Notes under the pieces: generated by a model
Database searches by the model: none
Told to the model about the DNA's origin: nothing
The model's input: the letters and a program-made list of their open reading frames with translations, nothing else
Assembly (NCBI GenBank): GCA_030429665.1
Contig: JAUIEZ010000020.1
Span: 1-51,045, forward strand
Origin: Gammaproteobacteria bacterium
GTDB lineage: Bacteria > Pseudomonadota > Gammaproteobacteria > Arenicellales > CAJQKF01
Direction: 5' to 3'
DNA: 51,045 bases
Translations under genes and position numbers: made by a program
In this document: one piece after another, positions 15,470-24,002 of the stretch
Numbering within the stretch: the stretch's first letter is position 1
Layout: the number at the start of each line of letters is the position of its first letter

Positions 15470-16291
15470 ATGAAAGATCGAGAATTGCCATCCCTGGTCG
15501 TACTGGTGCTACCGGTCGTCGTCGTCGCGCTGGCGTTCTTCCTGCTGCCGCTGGTGCGGCTGACGATGATCGCCGGCAGTGGCGAAGACGGCCTGGGTGC
15601 CTACCTGGCGGTCGTCACCACGCCCCGTTATTTCGAAAGCCTGCTCGCCACCACGCTGCTGTCGGCCGGCGTGACGTTCGCCACGCTGGCGATCTCGGCG
15701 GTCTCGGGACTGTTCCTGGAGCGCAATCGTTTCCCGGGGCGCAACCTTCTCATCTCCCTGCTGACCTTTCCGTTGGCGTTTCCGGGCGTCGTGGTCGGCT
15801 TCATGGTCATCATGCTGGCCGGGCGCCAGGGATTGATCGGGGACATCACGAAATTCCTGACCGGCGACAAGCTGGTGTTCGCCTACTCCATGGCGGGGCT
15901 GTTCGTCGGCTATGTCTACTTTTCCATACCCCGCGTCATTCTCACGATCATGGCGGCCGCCGAGAAGCTCGATCCCGCGCTCGAGGAGGCGGCCCGTTCG
16001 CTGGGCGCCTCGCCGTGGCGCGTGACCCGGGACGTAATTCTCCCGGCGCTGAAGCCCGCGTTCATCGCTTCCGGGGCGATCGCGTTCGCCACGGCCATGG
16101 GCGCGTTCGGCACGGCCTTCACCCTGGCGACGAACATCGACGTATTGCCCATGACGATTTACACGGAATTTACGTTGCGGGCGAACATCGCAATGGCCGC
16201 GGCGCTGAGCATCGTACTCGGGATCATCACTTGGCTCGTGCTTACCGTGTCCCGGTCGCTGGCCGGCTCAACCGTGGCGGCGGCGGGTTGA
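15470..16291 (+). CDS. ABC importer permease 1
   Basis: This 273-residue inner-membrane permease has about six hydrophobic segments, the first being LVVLVLPVVVVALAFFLLPL. The EAA loop contacting the ATPase is EEAARSLGASPWRVTRDVILP. It is similar to the N-terminal half of Fbp/Phn-type permeases. Here the two halves are separate genes. It begins 65 nt after the binding-protein gene, beyond the hairpin, and is 2 nt upstream of permease 2. Confidence 0.9.
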   Translation: MKDRELPSLVVLVLPVVVVALAFFLLPLVRLTMIAGSGEDGLGAYLAVVTTPRYFESLLATTLLSAGVTFATLAISAVSGLFLERNRFPGRNLLISLLTFPLAFPGVVVGFMVIMLAGRQGLIGDITKFLTGDKLVFAYSMAGLFVGYVYFSIPRVILTIMAAAEKLDPALEEAARSLGASPWRVTRDVILPALKPAFIASGAIAFATAMGAFGTAFTLATNIDVLPMTIYTEFTLRANIAMAAALSIVLGIITWLVLTVSRSLAGSTVAAAG

Positions 16292-16293
16292 CG

Positions 16294-17139
16294 ATGGGGC
16301 GGACACGAAATTTCTACCTGCAGTTCGGCTTCACCCTGCTCGTCTGCAGTTTTCTGATCGTGCCGGTGATCATGTCGGTCATGGCCGGCATCACGGAGAA
16401 CTTCTTCAAGGGAATCGCCAGCGGCGTTACCCTCAAGTGGGTGTGGCAGGTCTGGGATCTCTACGCCGACACGATCTTCCTTTCTATGCTGATTGCGATC
16501 GCCTGCCTGGCGTGTACCATCGTGCTCGGCGTGCCGGCGGCCTACGTGCTGTCCAAGCGGCAGGGCGCGGTCGCCCGGGCCATCGAGGAATTGCTCACGC
16601 TTCCCCTGGCGGTTCCCGGGTTGGCGATCGCGCTGGCGCTGATCGTTACCTACGGCGGATTCCGGGACTTTCGCGCCAGCTGGTTGTTCATACTGATCGG
16701 TCACGTGCTGTACACGTTGCCGTTCATGATGCGGTCGGTGCTGGCAGTCCTCTCTTCGGCCGATTTCCGAACGCTCGAGGAAGGCGCCGCCAGCCTCGGC
16801 GCGGGGTTCTGGCGACGGTTCTTCGATATCGTCATTCCGAATTGCCGCTCCGGCATACTGGCCGGGTCGCTGATGGTCGTTACGTTGTCCATGGGGGAAT
16901 TCAACATTACCTGGATGCTGCATACACCCGAAAACAAGACGCTGCCGGTCGGACTGGCGGACAGCTACGCGTCCATGCGCCTGGAGGTCGGCAGCGCGTA
17001 CACGGTCGTCTTCCTGGTCATGATCATTCCGCTTTTGATTGCGCTGCAGAAGTGGGGACAGCCGCGCAAGACGCGTCCGGTCGTCGAGGAGCCGGAGCTG
17101 CCGTCCGGCGGCCGGCAGGGAGGAAAAACCGATGGTTGA
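16294..17139 (+). CDS. ABC importer permease 2
   Basis: This 281-residue permease partners the preceding one. Hydrophobic segments include FTLLVCSFLIVPVIMSVMAG and an EAA loop, LEEGAASLGAGFWRRFFDIVIP. LPLAVPGLAIALALI is typical of this permease class. The C-terminus is a short Arg/Lys/Pro-rich cytoplasmic tail. The ATG at 16294 follows the upstream stop by 2 nt, and the 3' end overlaps the ATPase start by 8 nt. Confidence 0.9.
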   Translation: MGRTRNFYLQFGFTLLVCSFLIVPVIMSVMAGITENFFKGIASGVTLKWVWQVWDLYADTIFLSMLIAIACLACTIVLGVPAAYVLSKRQGAVARAIEELLTLPLAVPGLAIALALIVTYGGFRDFRASWLFILIGHVLYTLPFMMRSVLAVLSSADFRTLEEGAASLGAGFWRRFFDIVIPNCRSGILAGSLMVVTLSMGEFNITWMLHTPENKTLPVGLADSYASMRLEVGSAYTVVFLVMIIPLLIALQKWGQPRKTRPVVEEPELPSGGRQGGKTDG

Positions 17140-18178
17140 TTCGCGCGGTCGGGGGACGTCGATTCGCATCAGGGAATGCGCGAAGACGTTCCCTGACGGG
17201 ACCCGGGCGCTGGAGCCGATGTCGCTGGAAATTCACGGCGGCGAGACGGTCGTCTTCCTCGGCCCATCCGGCTGCGGCAAGACCACGACCCTGCGGATCA
17301 TTGCGGGGCTGGAAAGTCCCGATTCGGGCGGGCAGGTATGGTTCGACGACGAGGACGTCACGGCGCTGCCCATCGAGCATCGCAACGTGGGGATGGTATT
17401 CCAGTCCTACGCGCTGTTTCCGAACATGAACGTCGAGGAGAACATCGCTTACGGACTGAAGATCCGCAAGTTTTCACGGGGCGAGGTGTCATCGCGCGTC
17501 GAAGAGATGCTCGACATGATGCAGATTCACGAGCTTCGGCACCGTACCATCAACCAGCTGTCCGGAGGCCAGCGCCAGCGCGTGGCGCTGGCCCGCGCGA
17601 TCGCGGTGCAGCCGAAGGTGCTTTTGCTCGACGAACCGCTGACCGCGCTGGATGCGCTGCTGCGCGAACGCCTTCGCGTGGATATCGACCGCCTGCTCCG
17701 GGATCTCGGCATCACGGCCGTCTACGTGACACACGACCAGGCCGAGGCGATGTCGCTCGGTGACCGGATCGTCGTCATGAGCCACGGCCGGGTGGCGCAG
17801 GTCGGTACCCCGCGGCAGATCTACTTCGAGCCGCGAGACCCCTTCGTCGCCGACTTCATCGGCACCATGAACCGCCTCTCGGGCGTGGTCGAAAACGGCG
17901 TGTTGACGGCCCGCGGCGGAAGCGTCGAACTGGACGAGCATCCGGATGGCCCGATCGAAATCCTCTTCCGACCGGAAAGCGCCACCATCGGGAACACCGG
18001 CAATTCGATGCTGCAAGGCCGGGTCTCAGGCGTGTTCTTCCTCGGCGACCGCACCCGCCTGATCATCGAGGAGGCCGGCGAGGAACCCGTTATCGTCGAA
18101 ACCGCCGGCAGCCGCGAGTTCGAGACTGGGCAGCGGGTGGGGGTCGACATCGATCGCGACGCCATCCTGGTGTTGTGA
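17132..18178 (+). CDS. ABC importer ATPase 1
   Basis: This 348-residue nucleotide-binding subunit has Walker A GPSGCGKTT, Q-loop FQSYALFP, signature LSGGQRQR, Walker B LLLDEPL and the switch His in YVTHDQAEAM. A TOBE-like C-terminal regulatory domain (about residues 240-348; EILFRPESATIG) is present, as in FbpC, PotA and PhnT. The start at 17132 has GGGAGG upstream. All key residues are intact. It energises uptake through permeases 1 and 2. Confidence 0.93.
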   Translation: MVDSRGRGTSIRIRECAKTFPDGTRALEPMSLEIHGGETVVFLGPSGCGKTTTLRIIAGLESPDSGGQVWFDDEDVTALPIEHRNVGMVFQSYALFPNMNVEENIAYGLKIRKFSRGEVSSRVEEMLDMMQIHELRHRTINQLSGGQRQRVALARAIAVQPKVLLLDEPLTALDALLRERLRVDIDRLLRDLGITAVYVTHDQAEAMSLGDRIVVMSHGRVAQVGTPRQIYFEPRDPFVADFIGTMNRLSGVVENGVLTARGGSVELDEHPDGPIEILFRPESATIGNTGNSMLQGRVSGVFFLGDRTRLIIEEAGEEPVIVETAGSREFETGQRVGVDIDRDAILVL

Positions 18179-18179
18179 C

Positions 18180-18995
18180 GTGTTGATCGCACAGGTTACC
18201 GATCCGCACATCAAGGCCGAAGGCAGGCTCGCCTACCGGACGGTCGACACCGCCGCGAACCTGGCGCGTTGCGTGAACCACCTGCTTGGACTCAAGAGGC
18301 GGCCCGACTGCGTACTGATGACGGGCGACCTGACGGACTTCGGACGCGTGGAGGAGTATCGGCTGTTGCGCAGGCTGCTGGCGCCGCTCGACGTGCCGAC
18401 CTATGTCGTGCCCGGAAATCACGATGAGCGGGAGGGTTTCCGTCGCGCGTTTTCGGATCACGGCTACCTTCCGCGCGAAGGCGATATCCGCTACGCGATC
18501 GACGACTATCCGCTGCGCATGATCGCCCTGGACACGACGGTGCCGGGAGAGCCGGGCGGGATCATGAGCGACGAACGTCTCGAGTGGCTCGACGCGAAGC
18601 TTCGCGAACGGCCGGATACGCCGACGCTGCTGTTCATGCATCATCCGCCGATCGTCACCGGCATCGAACACATGGACGTGCAGAACTGCGCCAACGCGTC
18701 GGCGTTCGGTGACTTGCTGGAACGGCACAGGCAGGTGTTCCAGATACTTTGCGGTCACGTGCACCGGCCAATCCAGACCTTGTGGCGCGGCGTCAGCGTG
18801 GCCATCGCGCCGAGCGCCTCGCATTACGTGGCGCTGGATCTCGATCCGAATCCTCGACGCGAGTTCTACCTGGAACCGCCCTCGGTGTATCTTCACTACT
18901 GGAACGAGGGGTCGCTCGTGACACACCTGAGCTTCGTCGGCTCGTTCGAGGGCCCCTATCCGTTTTTCGATGAACAAGGCAACCTGATCGACTGA
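18180..18995 (+). CDS. GpdQ-like metallophosphodiesterase
   Basis: This 271-residue calcineurin-like phosphoesterase has its full dinuclear metal site visible: Asp8 and His10 (TDPH), Asp50 (TGD), Asn80-His81-Asp82 (GNHD), His154 (MHHPP), His193 and His195 (GHVH). The positions are nearly superimposable on those of Enterobacter aerogenes GpdQ (8, 10, 50, 80, 156, 195, 197), a glycerophosphodiesterase. CpdA-type cAMP phosphodiesterases and Rv0805 share the fold. No signal peptide is seen, so it acts in the cytoplasm, on imported phosphodiesters if the context is a guide. It starts with GTG 1 nt after the ATPase stop and shares its operon. Confidence 0.9.
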   Translation: MLIAQVTDPHIKAEGRLAYRTVDTAANLARCVNHLLGLKRRPDCVLMTGDLTDFGRVEEYRLLRRLLAPLDVPTYVVPGNHDEREGFRRAFSDHGYLPREGDIRYAIDDYPLRMIALDTTVPGEPGGIMSDERLEWLDAKLRERPDTPTLLFMHHPPIVTGIEHMDVQNCANASAFGDLLERHRQVFQILCGHVHRPIQTLWRGVSVAIAPSASHYVALDLDPNPRREFYLEPPSVYLHYWNEGSLVTHLSFVGSFEGPYPFFDEQGNLID

Positions 18996-19038
18996 ATCGC
19001 TACTGTGACCACGACCGGGAATTCACGAGAGGATTGCG

Positions 19039-19683
19039 ATGGGCGGCACCTATTGGCTTGATCGAGAGGGAGCCAGGGTGTACCGGCCCGATGGTTCCGT
19101 CCTGGACGGTTGGAACTGGCGCTGGGAACCGCCGGAAGGCGCAGTTCCCGACAACTGTACCGAAGTGGATGCCGGGACCGCGATCTCGGCCATCAACCGT
19201 GCCGGGCGCTCGCGGGGCGTGCCCGTCGGCGTGATCGGACCGCGCGAGGCGACGCCGGCGCAGCTTCGATGCGCGGAAGCGGTGGGAAGAGAAATCGCCG
19301 CGCTTGGTCTGCCGCTGGTCTGCGGCGGCAGGGGCGGCGTCATGGAGGCCGCGGCCCGGGGCAGTCACGAGGCTGGCGGGCTGACGATCGGTCTGCTCCC
19401 GGATAGCGAGTGGCGCGCGGCCAACGACTTTATTCGCATTCCCGTCGCGACCGGCCTCGGCGAGGCGCGCAACATGATCATCGCCAAGTCCTGCGCCGCC
19501 CTGGTGGCTGTCGGTGATTCCTACGGCACCCTGACCGAGGTCGGGTTCGCATTGCACTTCGGCAAGCCGGTCATCGGCCTCGAAGGGCCCGCCCGGGTGG
19601 AGGGCGTCTGGGAGGCGCCGGGCGTCGACGAGGCGATCGACCGACTGGCCGACCTGCTACTCGCCGGAGCGGTGCGACCATGA
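19039..19683 (+). CDS. SLOG-fold (TIGR00725/LOG-like) protein
   Basis: This 214-residue protein has a Rossmann-like SLOG domain from about residue 62: VGVIGPRE, LVCGGRGGVMEAA (residues 93-105), EARNMIIAKSC and SYGTLTEVGFAL (161-172), corresponding to the GG-x-GT-x-x-E nucleotide-binding pattern of LOG proteins. The LOG family includes cytokinin-activating phosphoribohydrolases, formerly mislabelled lysine decarboxylases; this subgroup has no established reaction. The first 60 residues (YWLDREGARVYRPDGS, WNWRW) are outside the core. ATG with AGAGGA upstream. Placed between a phosphodiesterase and a second importer, it may act on a nucleotide or ribosyl-phosphate compound (inference). Confidence 0.8.
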   Translation: MGGTYWLDREGARVYRPDGSVLDGWNWRWEPPEGAVPDNCTEVDAGTAISAINRAGRSRGVPVGVIGPREATPAQLRCAEAVGREIAALGLPLVCGGRGGVMEAAARGSHEAGGLTIGLLPDSEWRAANDFIRIPVATGLGEARNMIIAKSCAALVAVGDSYGTLTEVGFALHFGKPVIGLEGPARVEGVWEAPGVDEAIDRLADLLLAGAVRP

Positions 19684-19729
19684 GGGGATCTGACCGTTCG
19701 TACGGCGTCCGCCGCGGGAGGCTCGCATC

Positions 19730-20869
19730 ATGAACGGGGCGCCCGTGATGGAGCTCGCCGACGTGAGTCGCCGATTCGGGTCAACGGAGGTCCTGAACGG
19801 CATCTCGTTGGCGGTTAACGAGGGCAGTTTCACTTCGCTTCTCGGCCCGTCCGGTTGCGGAAAGTCGACGACCCTGCGAATCATGGCCGGCCTGGATCAG
19901 CCGAGCGAAGGTTCCGTGCGCCTGATGGGCCGGGAGGTCGGCGAGTTGACGGCGAGCCAGCGCAACGTGGCCATGGTGTTCCAGAGCTACGCGTTGTACC
20001 CGCACCTGACGGTAGCCCAGAACATCGCGCTACCGCTGGTCATGCGCGAGATGACGCGCATCGAGCGCCTCCCGTTCGTCCGCTCGCTGCTTCCCGGCGC
20101 CCGGGCCAAGCGCGCCAGCCACGATGCGCGCGTTGAGAAAATCGCGGAGATGCTGGACATCACGCATTTGCTCAAACGCCGCCCGTCGGAACTTTCGGGA
20201 GGGCAGAAACAGCGCGCGGCCGTCGGCAGGGCGCTCGTGCGCGATCCCGTCATTTTTCTTCTCGACGAACCGCTTTCCAATCTCGATGCGAAACTGCGCG
20301 TGCAGATGCGTGCCGAATTGACGTCGCTGCACCGTAGCACCGGACGCCCGTTCGTGTACGTGACCCATGACCAGGCCGAGGCCATGAGCATGTCCGACCA
20401 GGTGATCGCCATCATGGACGGCAAGATCGCGCAGAGCGGATCGCCGAGGGACCTGTACGAGCGTCCGTCCAGCAGCGACGTCGCCGCGTTCATTGGCGCG
20501 CATCCGATCAACCTGGTCGAGGCGCCGATGTCCGGCGGCGCGGTGGAGGGCGCCTTTAGCGGGCTTGCGACCACCGCGGCCAATGCGCCGGGCCGCGTCC
20601 TCGTCGGCGTGCGGCCGGAACACCTGGTGCCTTGCGATGGCGATGGCCTGAAAACGACGCTCGACCGGATCGAGTACCTCGGATCGGAAACGCTGCTTCA
20701 CGTGCGCCTGGACGACGGTGCGTCGATTCGCGCCCTGGCGCCGGATGGCTATGCGCCGCCGGCGCCGGGAGAGGCTGTCGTCCTGCGGCTCGATCCTTCC
20801 CGGGCCCACCTCTTTGCGGCCGACACGGGCGAGCGGCTGCCGACGCCTTTCGAGGGCCGCCGAAGGTGA
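19730..20869 (+). CDS. ABC importer ATPase 2 (UgpC/MalK type)
   Basis: This 379-residue ATPase has Walker A GPSGCGKST, Q-loop FQSYALYPH, signature LSGGQKQR, Walker B FLLDEPL, LSNLDAKLR and VTHDQAEAM, then a C-terminal MalK/UgpC-type regulatory domain (VLVGVRPEHLVPC). Between the Q-loop and the signature there is an insertion of about 25 residues (around ERLPFVRSLLPGARAKRAS) not usual in MalK. Its stop overlaps the GTG start of the next permease by 4 nt (GTGA). Confidence 0.93.
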   Translation: MNGAPVMELADVSRRFGSTEVLNGISLAVNEGSFTSLLGPSGCGKSTTLRIMAGLDQPSEGSVRLMGREVGELTASQRNVAMVFQSYALYPHLTVAQNIALPLVMREMTRIERLPFVRSLLPGARAKRASHDARVEKIAEMLDITHLLKRRPSELSGGQKQRAAVGRALVRDPVIFLLDEPLSNLDAKLRVQMRAELTSLHRSTGRPFVYVTHDQAEAMSMSDQVIAIMDGKIAQSGSPRDLYERPSSSDVAAFIGAHPINLVEAPMSGGAVEGAFSGLATTAANAPGRVLVGVRPEHLVPCDGDGLKTTLDRIEYLGSETLLHVRLDDGASIRALAPDGYAPPAPGEAVVLRLDPSRAHLFAADTGERLPTPFEGRRR

Positions 20870-21768
20870 TCGGTCTCAGTCGACGCGCGCGCGACGGGCT
20901 GACCGACCTGTGGCTGGTGGGGCCGGCCTCCCTGGCATTGCTGGTGCTGATCTTCGTGCCGGTCGTCGCGGTGGCGATTCTTTCCTTCACGGACTACCAG
21001 TTCGGCGCACGGACCTTCAACTTCATCGGCCTGGAGAACTACAAGACGCTGCTGACGGATCCCATCGGGCGCCGCGCGATTACCAACACGCTGCTTTACG
21101 TGGCGATCGTGATTCCGTTTTCCATGATATTCGCGCTGCTCGTCGCTATCGGGTTGCACGGGATGGCATCGTGGGCCGCACCCTTGTCGCGCATCCTCCG
21201 CGCCGCGTATTTCCTGCCCGTCGCGGCAACCCTCGTTGCCATGGCGATCGCCTGGCAAATGCTGCTTCACCCTTCGATCGGCCTGGTCAACACGTTCCTG
21301 AACGCCATCGGGTTGCCGGGCCAGGCGTGGCTGTCGGATCGGGGTCTCGTCCTGTACACGCTGGCCGCGATCGGCATCTGGCAGACGATCGGATACAACA
21401 TGGTGTTGTTTCTCGCCGGTCTCGCCGCGATCCCGGGGCACCTGTACGAGGCGGCCGCGTGCGACGGCGCGGACCGTCAGTGGGAGCGATTCTGGACCGT
21501 GACCTGGCCGATGCTCGGGCCGACGACGCTGTTCGTCCTGGTGGTTACCGCGACGAATTCCTTCCGCGTATTCGAAACCGTGGCGACCCTCACCAAGGGC
21601 GGTCCCGCCTTTGCTTCAGACACGCTGGTCTATGCGCTCTACCGCGAAGGTTTCGTCTATTTCAAGGCCGGCTATGCCAGTGCCATAACCATCGTATTCT
21701 TCGTGTTCGTGCTGGTGCTGACGCTGACCCAGTTCGGATTGCTGGAAAGAAGGGTGCACTACCGATGA
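20866..21768 (+). CDS. ABC importer permease (UgpA-like)
   Basis: This 300-residue permease is similar to UgpA/MalF-type sugar and glycerol-phosphate permeases: NFIGLENYKTLLTD, a membrane segment VVAVAILSF, the EAA loop LYEAAACDGADRQWERFWTVTWP, and FRVFETVATLTKGGPAFASDT. The GTG at 20866 is chosen because it is coupled to the ATPase stop and places the first hydrophobic segment (ASLALLVLIFVPVVAV) near the N-terminus. Longer in-frame starts would lie deep inside the ATPase gene. Confidence 0.92.
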   Translation: MIGLSRRARDGLTDLWLVGPASLALLVLIFVPVVAVAILSFTDYQFGARTFNFIGLENYKTLLTDPIGRRAITNTLLYVAIVIPFSMIFALLVAIGLHGMASWAAPLSRILRAAYFLPVAATLVAMAIAWQMLLHPSIGLVNTFLNAIGLPGQAWLSDRGLVLYTLAAIGIWQTIGYNMVLFLAGLAAIPGHLYEAAACDGADRQWERFWTVTWPMLGPTTLFVLVVTATNSFRVFETVATLTKGGPAFASDTLVYALYREGFVYFKAGYASAITIVFFVFVLVLTLTQFGLLERRVHYR

Positions 21769-22595
21769 GCCGCGCGAGAGTGGTGCCGCGCACCGTGAGC
21801 CTGTTGCTGCTGTTGGCCGGGGCGTTGCTGATCATGTTGCCGTTCATCTGGCTGATCCTGGTGTCGTTGAAGCCGGCGGACGAGATCTTCAGCCCGGACG
21901 TGCGCTTCCTGCCGACGCGAATAGAGTGGACCAACTATGTCCGCGCATTCGTCGAGGTGGACCTGGCGCGCTTCCTGATGAACGGACTGATCGTCGTGGC
22001 GGGCATCCTGTTTTTCCAGATCGCGTTCGCCGTGCCCTGTGCCTACGCGCTGTCGCAGCGGCGGTTCGTGGGGCGCCAGGTGATCTTCGGCATGATTCTG
22101 GCGGCGCTGCTGGTGCCGTTTCACGTCGCCGCAATCCCGATCTTCCTGGGTCTGGCGGAACTTCGACTGGTGAATACCTACACCGCGCTCATCGTCCCGT
22201 TCGTCGCCTCGGCCTTCGGCATGTTCCTGTTCCGGCAGTTTTTTTCACAGATCCCGGCCGACCTGTTCGATGCCGCGCGTGTAGACGGCCTGTCGGAAAC
22301 GGCGATCGTGTGGCGCATCGCATTTCCGCTGGCGATGCCCGCGGCGTCGGCATTCGCGGTTTTTTCCGTCACCGCCCATTGGAACGATCTGTTCTGGCCG
22401 TTGATCGCGACGTCCGACCCGGCGCTTGCCACGCCGCCGCGCGGCATCGTGTACTTCCGCGATCAGGAGGCCGGCGACGACATGGGTCCGCTGATGGCCG
22501 CCGCGGCGATCGTCACGGCGCCTCTGGTGATCGGGTTTTTGGTGGCGCAGCGAAAATTCACCGAGGGATTGGCTGCCGGCAGCCTGAAGGGATGA
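21765..22595 (+). CDS. ABC importer permease (UgpE-like)
   Basis: This 276-residue partner permease starts with an ATG overlapping the previous stop (ATGA). It shows the MalG/UgpE features LPFIWLILVSLKPADEIF, CAYALSQRRF, the EAA loop LFDAARVDGLSETAIVWRIAFP, and the terminal QRKFTEGLAAGSLKG, which is very characteristic of carbohydrate permeases of this class. Six membrane segments are expected. Confidence 0.93.
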   Translation: MSRARVVPRTVSLLLLLAGALLIMLPFIWLILVSLKPADEIFSPDVRFLPTRIEWTNYVRAFVEVDLARFLMNGLIVVAGILFFQIAFAVPCAYALSQRRFVGRQVIFGMILAALLVPFHVAAIPIFLGLAELRLVNTYTALIVPFVASAFGMFLFRQFFSQIPADLFDAARVDGLSETAIVWRIAFPLAMPAASAFAVFSVTAHWNDLFWPLIATSDPALATPPRGIVYFRDQEAGDDMGPLMAAAAIVTAPLVIGFLVAQRKFTEGLAAGSLKG

Positions 22596-22662
22596 TCACG
22601 AATCCTGAAAGCGCGCCGCCGGCGCGCGGATGTTCGACAACAACACCTATCGGAGGCTCGAG

Positions 22663-23925
22663 ATGAGAATGAAGCACGTTGTTTCAATATTGGCCCTGGC
22701 CGCCTGCACGACCGCGCAGGCGCAGGCGGCAACGACGATCCGCGTCCACTACGCGATACCGACGATTTGGGCGGAGACCCAGGAGATCCTCGCCGAGGAA
22801 TTCATGGCTGCCAATCCGGACATCGAAGTCGTGCTGGACGGCCCCGCCGAAAGCTACGCCGACGGCGTCCAGCGCCTCCTGCGCGAAAGCGTGGCGGGCA
22901 ATCTGCCCGATGTCGCCTACGTCGGCCTGAACCGCTGGCGAATTCTCGAGGCCCGCGGACTGACGCAGCCGCTGGACCCGTTCATCGACGACGAGGACTT
23001 TGCCTCGATGGGGTACACCAAGGCGCTGCGCTCCCTGGGACAGTACAACGGCAAGCAGCACGCGCTGGGAACGTCGGCGTCCACCCTCGTGATGTACGTC
23101 AATCCCGACCTGGTGCAGCAGGCGGGCGGCAGCATGGACGATTTTCCGACGACCTTCGACGGCGTCATCGAGCTGGCGGCGAAGATCGACGCCCTGGGCG
23201 ACAACATCGACGGCATCTGGGTCGATCGGCACGACTGGCGGTTCCAGTCGCTGCTGGGCGCCCACGGCGGCCGCCCGATGACCGCGGACGAGAGCGACAT
23301 CACGCTCGACAGCGAGGCGGGAATCGCCGCCGCGACGCTGTACAAGCGTTTCGCCGAGGAAGGCGGCATGAAGTCGTACAACGACAACCAGGCCCGGCAG
23401 GCGTTCCCCGCGGGCACCCTCGGCATCATGCTGGAGAGCTCGTCGCTCCTGACTCGCTTCACCGAAGCCGCCGGCGACCGCTTCGAGGTCACCGTCAAGT
23501 CCCTTCCCCTCGCTACCGACGATGTCGACAGCGTCTATTTTCCGACCGGCGGTTCGGCGATCGTGATGTTGACCGACGACGATGAGAAGCAGGCAGCGGT
23601 GTGGAAGTACATGCAGTTCGTCACCGGGCCGACCGGCGCCAAGCTGGTGGTGGAGAACACGGGCTACGCGCCGACCAATGCGCTGGTCCTGGAGGACGAG
23701 GCCTACCTCGGCTCGTTCTACGAGCAGAACCCGAACGCCAAGACCGCCCACGCCCAGGTGGCTGCCCACGCCGGGCCCTGGTACGCGTACCCGGGCGCCG
23801 AAGGCGTCGCCGTCACCGACCTCATCGCGGCGGCCCTGGTCGAGGTGACCGAGGGTGCGGATCCCGAACAGACCATGACGGAACTCGCCCAGACGCTACG
23901 CGACCGGCTCGGGATGTCGAACTAG
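22663..23925 (+). CDS. Periplasmic ABC substrate-binding protein (family 1, UgpB-like)
   Basis: This 420-residue protein has a signal peptide (cleavage near AQA-ATT) and the layout of family 1 carbohydrate/glycerol-3-phosphate binding proteins: NLPDVAYVGLNRWRILEA, STLVMYVNPDLVQQAGG, FPAGTLGIMLESSSL, VWKYMQFVTGPTGA. The ATG at 22663 is chosen because GGAGG (22652-22656) lies 6 nt before it; an upstream ATG at 22630 lacks one. Unlike most operons of this type, the binding-protein gene is last, after ATPase and permeases. Substrate unproven; UgpB-type proteins bind glycerol-3-phosphate or its diesters, sugars or polyols. Confidence 0.9.
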   Translation: MRMKHVVSILALAACTTAQAQAATTIRVHYAIPTIWAETQEILAEEFMAANPDIEVVLDGPAESYADGVQRLLRESVAGNLPDVAYVGLNRWRILEARGLTQPLDPFIDDEDFASMGYTKALRSLGQYNGKQHALGTSASTLVMYVNPDLVQQAGGSMDDFPTTFDGVIELAAKIDALGDNIDGIWVDRHDWRFQSLLGAHGGRPMTADESDITLDSEAGIAAATLYKRFAEEGGMKSYNDNQARQAFPAGTLGIMLESSSLLTRFTEAAGDRFEVTVKSLPLATDDVDSVYFPTGGSAIVMLTDDDEKQAAVWKYMQFVTGPTGAKLVVENTGYAPTNALVLEDEAYLGSFYEQNPNAKTAHAQVAAHAGPWYAYPGAEGVAVTDLIAAALVEVTEGADPEQTMTELAQTLRDRLGMSN

Positions 23926-23947
23926 GACCGCCCCGTTTCCGTTTTGC

Positions 23948-23986
23948 CCGCGCGGCGCCGGCGCTTGCCACGGCGGCGCCGCGCGG
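23948..23986 (+). terminator. 13-bp perfect GC stem-loop upstream of rnpB
   Basis: CCGCGCGGCGCCG (23948-23960) pairs with CGGCGCCGCGCGG (23974-23986) over a 13-nt loop. It follows the ABC operon by 22 nt and could end that transcript, although no T-run follows. The loop and right arm overlap the presumed rnpB promoter, so read-through could also interfere with rnpB transcription. Confidence 0.55.
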
Positions 23987-23993
23987 CTACCCT
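23965..23993 (+). promoter_or_regulatory. rnpB promoter
   Basis: TTGCCA (23965-23970) and TACCCT (23988-23993) are separated by exactly 17 nt. The expected transcript start falls at 24000-24004, matching the 5' end of the RNase P RNA inferred from its P1 helix. Confidence 0.65.
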
Positions 23994-24002
23994 CCGTCAC
24001 TC

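Noticed and set aside
19039..19683. Label as lysine decarboxylase
   Set aside because: This is an old misannotation of the LOG/SLOG family; no PLP-binding motif is present.
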